Positions 50,294 to 58,342 of a stretch of 64,000 nucleotides of DNA are shown piece by piece. The stretch is from positions 62,001 through 126,000 of the forward strand of contig NZ_PHKV01000002.1 in the NCBI RefSeq assembly GCF_002846205.1, written 5' to 3'. Both the position numbers and the translations under genes were made by a program. The stretch comes from Xanthomonas prunicola (lineage in GTDB: Bacteria; Pseudomonadota; Gammaproteobacteria; Xanthomonadales; Xanthomonadaceae). How positions within the stretch are numbered: the first letter of the stretch is position 1; every line of letters begins with the position of its first letter. Under the pieces are notes generated by a model, which was not told the DNA's origin, did no database searches, and saw nothing but the letters and a program-made list of their open reading frames with translations.

Positions 50294-52525
50294 CTACCAG
50301 CTCACAGCCAGGCTGATCGAGGCAGTGCGCCCGGCACCGGTGAAACGATCGAGCACCATGCTGCTGGCCAGCGTGCCGTTGGGCAGCGCGTTCCAGTCCA
50401 CGTAACGGCGATCGGCCAGATTGAAGATGCCGGCAGTGACGTTGGCGCCGGGTGCGAACTTCCAGTGGCCCATTAGATCCAGCGTGGCGTAGCCGGCCGG
50501 CGCGTAATAGCTGTCCAACTGCGGACGACGTTTGCGGGCCACGAAGGTGCCGATCAATTCCGCCCCCCAGCACTCGCTGTCGAAGGCAACGCCGAGCGTG
50601 CCGCGCAACGGGTCGACCGAATTGAGCGGGGTACCATCGGTGAGGTTGTCGCCCTCCGAATAGGCAACCGCACTGTTCACCGACCAGCCCTGCCAGTCCG
50701 CCAGCGCGCCCAGATCGATTCCCCCTCGCGCTTCGGCCCCCCTGATCACCACATCGTCCACGTTGCGCGACTGGAACAGTGCCAGCCCCTCGGCGTTCAC
50801 GCCGGCCGGCGCATACGATTCGATGAAGTTGCGGTAGTCGGTGTAGTACACCGCGAGCCCGAGATAGCCGACCGCGTCGTTGAAACGCAGCCCCAGTTCG
50901 CCGCCGCGACTGGTTTCCGATTTCAGGTCCGGATTGGCGATGGCGGTGTAGCGGGCCTGCAGATTGGTAAAGCCAATATTGACGTCGTTGTACGGCGGGG
51001 CACGAAAGCCATGCGCATAATTTGCGTACGCCGACCATGCATCGGAGAACCGCCACACCGCGCCGAACTTGGGCGAGACCTGGGTTTCGTCGACGGTCTC
51101 GGCTGCCACCCCCGGATTGTCTTCGCGGAAGATGTCGTCTACCTGCGGCGACAGGCGAAAGTAATCCACGCGCACACCCGGCGTCAGCGACAAACGCCCA
51201 TCGAGCAGGCCGATTTCGTCCTGCGCATACACCCCGAGCTTGGTGGTTTCGCTCATGGGGAAATCGCGTACCGGGAACACGTCCTGGCCGACGCGGTTAC
51301 TTACCGCACCATTGGCAAGATTGACCGAATAGCCATCGCGCTTGGCGCGCGTATCGGTCCAGGTACCGTCCAGGCCATAGGTGATCTCGTGGCTGAGCGT
51401 TCCGGTGTCGATGGATTTATGCGCGTTGACCAGCAGCCCGTAAACGCGCTGATCGAAGGTGTGTTCGTTATGCCGACGCGTGTTGTTGCCGCGTAACTCG
51501 TTGGTGCGCTGCAGGCTCTCGCTGTCCTGGCGATACAGCTGCCACTGCAGATCGTCGGCCAGGGCGGAGTCCAGCGCATCGATTTCATTCCGCAGCGATA
51601 CCCGCGCACGGGTCTGATGATCGCGCCCCTCCTGCGACAAAATGCGCAGCGATGCAGTCGGGCTACGCATGTCGATACCCGTCAGCGCATCGATGCTGCC
51701 GTAGTCTTGGTTGCCTTCGACAGTGAGTTTAAAGCGCTGTTGCGTGCTTGGCGCGTACACCAGCTTGGCCAGCACGCTGCGACCATCAATGCGCTGCGGA
51801 TTGGCCGCAGTACGGGTGAAATCGCGGCTGCGGTTGTCGCCCTGGTTCTGCGTCTCCTGGCCCTGGCGATGACTCACCGCCACCATGCCGCTCCAGCGCT
51901 CGCCGCCGAACGCACCGGTAGCACCGGCGAACATGCCGTTCCAGTCGCCTTCATAGCCGAATTTCAGGCCGACGTAGCGGTGCTTGTCGGCGCTCAGATA
52001 ATCCGACGGATCCTTGGTGACGAAGGCGACCACGCCGCCTAGCGCATCGGAGCCATACAACGAGCTGGCCGGCCCGCGCACCACTTCCACGCGCTTGAGC
52101 GTTTCCAGGTCGACGAAGTTACGGTTAGCGTTGAGGTAACTGCCGAAACTGAAGGTGTCCGAGACAGGCACATTGTCCACCAGAATCGCCACGCGATTGC
52201 CATCCAGCCCGCGGATACGGATGCCGTTGGCACCGGTGAAGCGGCCGCTGGTGCTGGTGACCGAGACGCCCGGCGTGTAACGGAACAGATCCTCGAGTTC
52301 GCGCACCAACTGGTTATCGAGCTGTTCGCGATCAATCACATCCACCGTGCTCGGCACATCCACCAGCGCACGCTGGGTGCGTGTGGCGGTGACCTGCAAC
52401 CGGGCGAAGTCGTGCACTTCACGCGCAGTCTCGGCGCCGGCATCGAGTTCGGCGGCGTAGGCAGACAACGAGACAGCAGGCAGCGCAAGCGACAGCGCGA
52501 CCACCAGCGGATGCAGGCGAATCAT
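50294..52525 (-). CDS. TonB-dependent heme/hemoglobin receptor
   Basis: A 743-residue outer-membrane receptor. A signal peptide (LVVALSLALPAVSLSAYAA) precedes a TonB-box-like stretch (ARLQVTATR), the plug domain (VDVIDREQLDNQLVRELEDLFRYTPGV... RVEVVRGPASSLYGSDALGGVV) and a 22-strand barrel ending in SISLAVSW. The heme-receptor boxes FRAP (about residue 505) and NPDL (about 530) are present, but no His lies between them as in most heme receptors; Tyr residues are available there. Start set by AAAGG upstream of 52525. Confidence 0.88.
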   Translation of the reverse strand: MIRLHPLVVALSLALPAVSLSAYAAELDAGAETAREVHDFARLQVTATRTQRALVDVPSTVDVIDREQLDNQLVRELEDLFRYTPGVSVTSTSGRFTGANGIRIRGLDGNRVAILVDNVPVSDTFSFGSYLNANRNFVDLETLKRVEVVRGPASSLYGSDALGGVVAFVTKDPSDYLSADKHRYVGLKFGYEGDWNGMFAGATGAFGGERWSGMVAVSHRQGQETQNQGDNRSRDFTRTAANPQRIDGRSVLAKLVYAPSTQQRFKLTVEGNQDYGSIDALTGIDMRSPTASLRILSQEGRDHQTRARVSLRNEIDALDSALADDLQWQLYRQDSESLQRTNELRGNNTRRHNEHTFDQRVYGLLVNAHKSIDTGTLSHEITYGLDGTWTDTRAKRDGYSVNLANGAVSNRVGQDVFPVRDFPMSETTKLGVYAQDEIGLLDGRLSLTPGVRVDYFRLSPQVDDIFREDNPGVAAETVDETQVSPKFGAVWRFSDAWSAYANYAHGFRAPPYNDVNIGFTNLQARYTAIANPDLKSETSRGGELGLRFNDAVGYLGLAVYYTDYRNFIESYAPAGVNAEGLALFQSRNVDDVVIRGAEARGGIDLGALADWQGWSVNSAVAYSEGDNLTDGTPLNSVDPLRGTLGVAFDSECWGAELIGTFVARKRRPQLDSYYAPAGYATLDLMGHWKFAPGANVTAGIFNLADRRYVDWNALPNGTLASSMVLDRFTGAGRTASISLAVSW

Positions 52526-52801
52526 CAGAAACCTTTGCGAAAACCCTCGGCGGCGCGCACCGCGGCACATGCCGCTAGTGGCAAACGAGGGTGGAGCGTT
52601 GAGTGGCGGGCGGCGGCGGCAGCGCCCGTTGCGATCATCCGGCACTCGCGTTCAGCGAATGCGGCGGTATGAGGTGCGATGGCGACCGAGCGTTGCGTGC
52701 GGCAAAGGATCGCGTGAGCGGCGCTCGGGGTGCGCGCACGATCGCGTTGCAACAGCGGCCGCACCCACTCGGTGGTGCGCAGCCTTGAGCTCTTTGCTGG
52801 A

Positions 52802-52999
52802 TTACTTGGTCAGGATCAGCTTGTCGTTGCTGGTATGGCGCAGGCGATAGACGCGGTCGCCATGCTGGATCAGCACTTCACGCCGGCCCTTGAGCAGCGC
52901 TTCGCTACTGATGAGGTCTTCTGCAGGCACAGCACGCGGCGTGGCGCGGTCGCGCAGGTTGACCGGTTCGGAACGAAGCAGCACGGGGTGAGCGGTCAT
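52802..52999 (-). CDS. hemP: Hemin uptake protein HemP
   Basis: A 65-residue protein of the HemP/HmuP family, marked by the C-terminal motif SSEALLKGRREVLIQHGDRVYRLRHTSNDKLILTK. HmuP in other bacteria activates transcription of the heme receptor gene under iron limitation. GGAG precedes the ATG, and tandem Fur-like boxes lie just upstream. A 276-base gap separates it from the receptor gene, room for a second promoter that HemP may control. Confidence 0.92.
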   Translation of the reverse strand: MTAHPVLLRSEPVNLRDRATPRAVPAEDLISSEALLKGRREVLIQHGDRVYRLRHTSNDKLILTK

Positions 53000-53030
53000 G
53001 ATCTGGATCTCCAGTCGGTTGGCACAACAA

Positions 53031-53073
53031 ATAATAACCATTCTCATTTATTGATCAAGAGCCATTCTCATTT
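53031..53073 (-). promoter_or_regulatory. Tandem Fur-like boxes upstream of hemP
   Basis: On the minus strand AAATGAGAATGG occurs twice as an exact 12-bp direct repeat, 24 bases apart (53038-53049 and 53062-53073 on the plus strand). The motif matches the half site of the Fur consensus (AATGAGAAT); the copy nearer hemP continues into GTTATTATT, an imperfect second half. Placement 30-75 bases before the hemP start fits iron-repressed control. Confidence 0.72.
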
Positions 53074-53293
53074 GAAGGGCTTGATGTTTGGATTGTTTTA
53101 CGCATTTCGATTCACACAGCCAATCAAAATGCCCGCAGCCAACCGACGTCGGGCATCACGGATCTCGCTCAGTGTGTCGTCGTAGCGCCCATCCCGATTG
53201 GGTCGGCTGGGCGTCGCCCATGATCTGGCACGCGCACAGGCGTGGATGACGAAGGCGCGCCCACACGCATCAGCCGGACAACAAGCCGGTGAC

Positions 53294-54262
53294 TCAGCGC
53301 GTACTCGACTCCACTCGCGCCCAATCGGCCTCATCGACCTGATTCAAGGTGTCCAGGGCGCCGAGGTTTTCTTCCAATTGCATCACCCGGCTGGCGCCCA
53401 GGATCACGCTGGACACATGCGGGTTGCGAAGGCACCAGGCGATGGCCAGCCGTGCCGGCGACTGCCCAAGCTCGGCGGCCAGCGCGCAGAACGCGCGCGC
53501 ACGCTCGAGCCGGCGCGCTTCTGGTGCGCCCAGCACTTCGTCCTGCAACCACTGATTGCCCGGCTGGCCTAGACGGCTGTCGGCCTCCACGCCGGCGTTG
53601 TACTTGCCGGTCAGCAGGCCAGACGCCAGCGGCGACCAGATCGTGGTGCCCAGCCCGCCTTCGCACAGCGGCGCGTATTCGCGCTCCAGCCGCTCGCGGT
53701 GTAGCAGGTTGTACTGCGGCTGCTCCATCGCAGGCGCATGCAGGTGTTCGCGCTCGGCAATGGCGATGGCCTGGCGCAACTGCTCGGCACTCCATTCGGA
53801 GGTCCCCCAGTACAGCACCTTGCCCTGGCGGATCAGCGTATCCATGGCGCGGACGGTTTCCTGGATCGGCGTGTCCGGATCGGGCCGATGGCAGTAATAG
53901 AGATCCAGGTACTCCACCCGCAGGCGCTTGAGCGCGGCGTGGCAGGCATCGGTGACATGCTTGCGCGAGAGCCCGCGTTGGGTTGGACGCGGGCTGTCCA
54001 CCGCGCCGAAAAACACCTTGCTCGACACACAGAAGCCATCGCGTGGTAGCCGCAGATCGGCGATCACGTCGCCCATCACTTCTTCGGCGCGGCCGCGCGC
54101 ATAGACCTCAGCGTTGTCGAAGAAGTTGATGCCGTTGTCCCAGGCGGCGGCGATCAGATTGCGCGCTTCGCTGCGCCCGATCTGCTTGCCGAAGGTGACC
54201 CAGGCACCGAACGACAAGGCCGATAGCTGCAGCCCGGTGGAACCCAGACGACGGTAAAGCAT
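53294..54262 (-). CDS. Aldo/keto reductase
   Basis: A 322-residue NADPH-dependent oxidoreductase of the KvAbeta/YghZ-like branch of the aldo/keto reductases. The catalytic tetrad is visible: Asp in NFFDNAEVYARG, with the following Tyr of AEVYA, Lys in FCVSSKVFF, and His in LYYCHRPDPDT. The C-terminal VILGASRVMQLEENLGAL segment binds the coenzyme. GGGAG upstream supports ATG 54262; the much longer open frame upstream is not coding. Physiological substrate unknown. Confidence 0.9.
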   Translation of the reverse strand: MLYRRLGSTGLQLSALSFGAWVTFGKQIGRSEARNLIAAAWDNGINFFDNAEVYARGRAEEVMGDVIADLRLPRDGFCVSSKVFFGAVDSPRPTQRGLSRKHVTDACHAALKRLRVEYLDLYYCHRPDPDTPIQETVRAMDTLIRQGKVLYWGTSEWSAEQLRQAIAIAEREHLHAPAMEQPQYNLLHRERLEREYAPLCEGGLGTTIWSPLASGLLTGKYNAGVEADSRLGQPGNQWLQDEVLGAPEARRLERARAFCALAAELGQSPARLAIAWCLRNPHVSSVILGASRVMQLEENLGALDTLNQVDEADWARVESSTR

Positions 54263-55471
54263 GGCGAACTCCCGCAACCTCCAGGGCACCTGCCCCGGAC
54301 CGGCGTGCGCAGTGTAGGCCGTGGCGTCGTGTAGGCAACAGCACGTGGCGTGTCCAGCGCTGCGTTGAGCAGCGTCAGCCGTCGCACTCTGCAAGCGCGG
54401 TGTCACACCTGGCGGGAGCGTTTGGCGATCGAGCCCCACGGCAAAACAGGTGGCGTGTCCCAACGTGGATGCGCGCTGCGCATCGACCTCTTCTCGGCTC
54501 GACACCTGTTCGCCCGGTGCGTCGGTGCTGATGCGTGCGTTGTCTCCCTTGCGTTCTCTGCAAGTTCTGCGCGCGTGATTCGGTCTACTGCAGGCGCTTG
54601 CACCCTCAGCCAGTGAGGGACACACCGCGCGCATGTCCGTGTCGTCTCCTACCCGGCATCCATGCCGCGTAAGGTCCACGCCGTTAAGCGCGCAAGCGCC
54701 AGTATTGGTTGTCGGCAGCTCAAGACAAAGCGGCATCCAGATCATTGGCCGTGCTTCTGGATGTGCTCCTGACGTGGCCTTCGCCGGCGAGCACAAGCGG
54801 TGCGGCAACATCAATTGCAGCATCCATTGATGCGATGCCGTCCTCTAGCGATTGATTGCGGATCACCGGCCGCAAATCCTGGGAGCGTGGCATCGCATCC
54901 GGAGGCGGGATCGTTGGCGCCGTGTCTGCCGCCATCGAGGCTCCATGGATGGATTGACGGCGTATCCTCACACCGGATGCGGCGCCGCGCCTCGATAAAC
55001 CAGCCCATGACGCCGGCAGACACGGATGCGTGGGATCCCAGCACGACCGGCACGCACACCATCGCCACCGATCGCAATCGGTCTTCGATAGCAGACACCC
55101 TTTGGCCACTGCGGCTGATGCGGCACCGGCAACAGTGATTGCTGCGACAGATCGACTGCACTCACCCCGACAAATCCGAGTCCCACCGGCCAGGCATCCG
55201 CACGCGCGCGTGGTCTGGTGCGCACCTCACCTGTGCTGATGCCACGACCGCAGCCGGCAGCGCGGCCACGATGTGAGACGCCGCCCCGTCAGCGCCGTGA
55301 ACTGTCGACTTTGCGCAAGCACAGCCCACCAGCTCGCTAGCGCAGGTCTGCCCGGGCCCGCCGCATCTCGGCTGCAGGCCAACCGGGAGCGTCTGAATGC
55401 CGCTCACCTTGCCCCCTGTCACCCCCTGCTCTAGGCTTCCTGTTTTGCCGTCAGCAGCTTCGGGGATTGGA
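54263..55471. other. Long gene-poor region between the aldo/keto reductase and nupC
   Basis: About 1.2 kb, unusually long for this window, lying between divergent genes. Several open frames exist (for example 54720-55109 on the minus strand), but none has a ribosome binding site, recognisable domain or usual codon pattern. The base composition is slightly less GC-biased at third positions than in the flanking genes by eye. It may hold degraded genes, an unrecognised RNA gene or simply long promoter regions; I see no decisive signal. Confidence 0.45.
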
Positions 55472-56770
55472 ATGGTCGAAGGTTTGGGGAGGATCGGTTT
55501 CGGCCTGTTCGGTCTGGCGGTGCTCATCGGCATCACCTGGCTGTTTTCGAGCAACCGCCGCGCGATCGACTGGAAGCTGGTCGCCACCGGTCTGGCCTTG
55601 CAGATTTCGTTCGCCGCAGTGGTGTTGCTGGTGCCGGGCGGGCGCGACGTGTTCGACGCGCTGGGCAAGGGTTTTGTCAAGGTGCTGAGTTTCGTCAATG
55701 AAGGGTCCACCTTCATTTTCGGCAACCTGATGAACATCGACAGCTACGGCTTCATTTTTGCGTTCCAGGTGCTGCCCACCATCATCTTCTTCTCGGCGCT
55801 GATGGGCGTGCTCTACCATCTCGGCGTCATGCAGGTGGTGGTTCGTGCGATGGCGTGGGCGATCACCAAGGTGATGCGCGTGTCCGGTGCGGAAACCACC
55901 AGCGTGTGCGCCAGCGTCTTCATCGGTCAGACCGAAGCACCGCTGACGGTGCGCCCATACATCCCCAAGATGACCCAGTCCGAGCTGTTGACGATGATGA
56001 TCGGCGGCATGGCGCATATCGCCGGGGGTGTATTGGCGGCGTACGTCGGCATGCTCGGCGGCAGCGATCCTGCACAGCAAGCGTTTTATGCCAAGCATCT
56101 GCTGGCCGCCAGCATCATGGCCGCGCCCGCCACCTTGGTGGTCGCCAAGTTGTTGGTGCCAGAAACCGGCACCCCGTTGACCCGCGGCACGGTCAAGATG
56201 GAAGTGGAAAAAACCACCAGCAATGTGATTGATGCGGCTGCGGCCGGTGCCGGCGACGGCTTGCGCCTGGCGCTGAACATCGGCGCGATGCTGCTGGCCT
56301 TTATCGCGCTGATCGCGCTGATCAACGCACCGCTGACCTGGCTGGGGGACGTCACCGGCGCGGCCGCGCTGCTCGGCCGCCCGACCAACCTGTCGACGAT
56401 CTTCGGCTACGTGCTGGCGCCGATCGCCTGGGTGATCGGCACCCCATGGATGGATGCGACCACGGTAGGTTCGTTGATCGGGCAGAAAGTGGTGATCAAC
56501 GAGTTTGTCGCCTACAGCGAGTTGTCGCGCATCGTGAAGGGTGAAGTGCCGGGCGTGGGCCTGAGCGCAGAGGGCCGCCTAATCGCCACCTACGCGTTGT
56601 GCGGTTTCGCCAATTTCAGTTCGATCGCGATCCAGATCGGCGGGATCGGCGGGCTCGCGCCAGAGCGTCGTCACGATCTGGCCAAGTTCGGCCTGCGTGC
56701 GGTGCTCGGCGGTTCGATCGCCACCTTCATGACCGCGACCATCGCCGGCGTGCTGTCGCATTTCGGTTGA
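55472..56770 (+). CDS. nupC: Concentrative nucleoside transporter (NupC family)
   Basis: A 432-residue inner-membrane nucleoside:cation symporter with about ten membrane segments. Family motifs: FAFQVLPTIIFFSALMGVLYHLG, AETTSVCASVFIGQTEAPLTVRPY for substrate binding, MTQSELLTMMIGGMAHIAGGVLAAYVG, and the late VVINEFVAYSEL and ALCGFANFSSIAIQIGGIGG. The start at 55472 with GGGGA upstream is preferred to the longer frame. The PfkB-type kinase gene 90 bases downstream suggests nucleoside uptake followed by phosphorylation. Confidence 0.93.
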   Translation: MVEGLGRIGFGLFGLAVLIGITWLFSSNRRAIDWKLVATGLALQISFAAVVLLVPGGRDVFDALGKGFVKVLSFVNEGSTFIFGNLMNIDSYGFIFAFQVLPTIIFFSALMGVLYHLGVMQVVVRAMAWAITKVMRVSGAETTSVCASVFIGQTEAPLTVRPYIPKMTQSELLTMMIGGMAHIAGGVLAAYVGMLGGSDPAQQAFYAKHLLAASIMAAPATLVVAKLLVPETGTPLTRGTVKMEVEKTTSNVIDAAAAGAGDGLRLALNIGAMLLAFIALIALINAPLTWLGDVTGAAALLGRPTNLSTIFGYVLAPIAWVIGTPWMDATTVGSLIGQKVVINEFVAYSELSRIVKGEVPGVGLSAEGRLIATYALCGFANFSSIAIQIGGIGGLAPERRHDLAKFGLRAVLGGSIATFMTATIAGVLSHFG

Positions 56771-56861
56771 GGCGGCGCGGGTTCATCGGCGTAACGGTCT
56801 AATCACTGCACGCCGCGTTTCATCCAGTCATTCAAGTCAGTCATTCAAGGCAAGGGTATTT

Positions 56862-57812
56862 ATGAGTTCGGTCGTCGTTGTCGGGTCATTCAATGTCGAT
56901 CACGTGTGGCGCTGCGATGCCTTGCCAGTGCCGGGTGCCACCATCGCCGGGCGCTACAGCACCGGCCCGGGCGGCAAGGGCTTCAATCAGGCAGTTGCGG
57001 CCGCACGTGCTGGCGCCAAGACACATTTCTTGTGCGCGTTGGGCGACGACGCCGGCGGTGCGCTGGCGCGTTCGCTGGCCGCGCAGGATGGCTTTGCGCT
57101 GATCGCCGAGCCGAGCAATGAACCCACCGGCACCGGTGGCATCTATGTCGACGGGCACGGCCGTAACACCATCGTGATCGGTGCCGGCGCCAACGCCGTG
57201 TTGAGCCCTGCCTTCATCGACAATCAGCGTCCGCTGATTGCTGCGGCGAAGGTGCTGCTGGCGCAGCTGGAATCGCCAGCCGAGACCATCGAGTCGGCAT
57301 TGGCGCTGGCGCACGAATGCGGCGTGCTGACCGTGCTCAATGCCGCACCGGCCAATGCCCCGACCTCGATCGGCCTGCTCAAACTGTCGGATGTGTTGAC
57401 CCCGAACGAAACCGAATTTGCCGCCCTGCTCGGTCGCCATGTCGGCGAACGCATCAACGCCGACGATGTCGCTGCGCTGGATGGCAATACGTTGCACTCG
57501 CTGTGCCGCAAGTTGTTGCCTGGCGGTAGCGTGGTCGTCACCCTGGGCGCAGTGGGCGCCTTTATTTCGCACGCCGAAGAACAACTGCGTGGCGACAACC
57601 AAGCGCATTATCGGGTGGGTGCGGAAAGCGCGCAGACCATCGACACCACCGGTGCCGGCGATGCCTTCAACGGCGCGCTGGTGGCATCGCTGGCGCAGCT
57701 GCCGGCTGCAAGCTTCGCAACCCACGTGCGCTTTGCCACGCGTTATGCGGCCCGCTCTACCGAGGTAGAAGGCGCGGCTGTATCGATGCCGCGGCTGCGC
57801 GCGGACGACTGA
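56862..57812 (+). CDS. PfkB-family carbohydrate/nucleoside kinase
   Basis: A 316-residue ribokinase-fold kinase. The N-terminal VVVVGSFNVDHVWR and GGKGFNQAVAAARAGA form the substrate site and PfkB signature 1; the C-terminal DTTGAGDAFNGALVASL is signature 2 with the catalytic Asp and anion-hole Gly residues. Ribose, adenosine and other nucleosides are all possible substrates; neighbourhood with nupC favours a role in nucleoside or ribose salvage. Confidence 0.9.
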   Translation: MSSVVVVGSFNVDHVWRCDALPVPGATIAGRYSTGPGGKGFNQAVAAARAGAKTHFLCALGDDAGGALARSLAAQDGFALIAEPSNEPTGTGGIYVDGHGRNTIVIGAGANAVLSPAFIDNQRPLIAAAKVLLAQLESPAETIESALALAHECGVLTVLNAAPANAPTSIGLLKLSDVLTPNETEFAALLGRHVGERINADDVAALDGNTLHSLCRKLLPGGSVVVTLGAVGAFISHAEEQLRGDNQAHYRVGAESAQTIDTTGAGDAFNGALVASLAQLPAASFATHVRFATRYAARSTEVEGAAVSMPRLRADD

Positions 57813-58342
57813 CGCCGCGTTTCATGGCGGTTCGGCGTGCGCCGCATGCGCACGCCGTCGATACAGCACCCACCTCGGTGCACCCAGGTCTCCTGGAAGA
57901 ATGCATGCGCGTGTCTCGCGCTCCATGATGACTGCAACAAGCGGGCAACCTCGTCGCACGGCATTGCGCTCGACGAGGTGACACTGCGATGACCGCATCG
58001 TCTTCTCGCAGCGCTGCGCACGCTCTGCTGCTATCGGCACGCCACCTGATGCGCCATCGCGCCCAGGCGTGACCGAGCGCTGCTTTCTGTGCTCGAAAAG
58101 CGAAAGCGCATTGCATAAAGCGTGCTGACCTGCTGCGCGCGCTAGCGCGTTGTCACGGGTTCACTACTATCGCCGCACCACCGGGCGCACCACGACCATT
58201 GCCTGTTGTCATGCGAGGCCGCCTTTGGCGGCGCGGCTTGCCAACATGCGGCCTGCATCGCCGAGCTGGCGCACTCCACGCCAAGCAGTCGGCAGTGCAG
58301 CGTGCGCCTGGCCCTGCCCCTCCCAGCTCAACGGAACAACCG
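57813..58342. other. Intergenic region upstream of the GH98 gene
   Basis: About 530 bases between co-directional genes, with no supported gene. It must contain the promoter of the GH98 lipoprotein gene. I looked for a plant-inducible-promoter box (TTCGB-N15-TTCGB) known from Xanthomonas hrp-regulated genes and did not find one here. Confidence 0.45.

Noticed and set aside
54720..55109. A 129-codon minus-strand open frame in the gene-poor gap
   Set aside because: It has no ribosome binding site, no recognisable domain and an amino-acid mix typical of random high-GC frames.
57813..58342. Plant-inducible-promoter box ahead of the GH98 gene
   Set aside because: No TTCGB-N15-TTCGB pair with correct spacing was seen.
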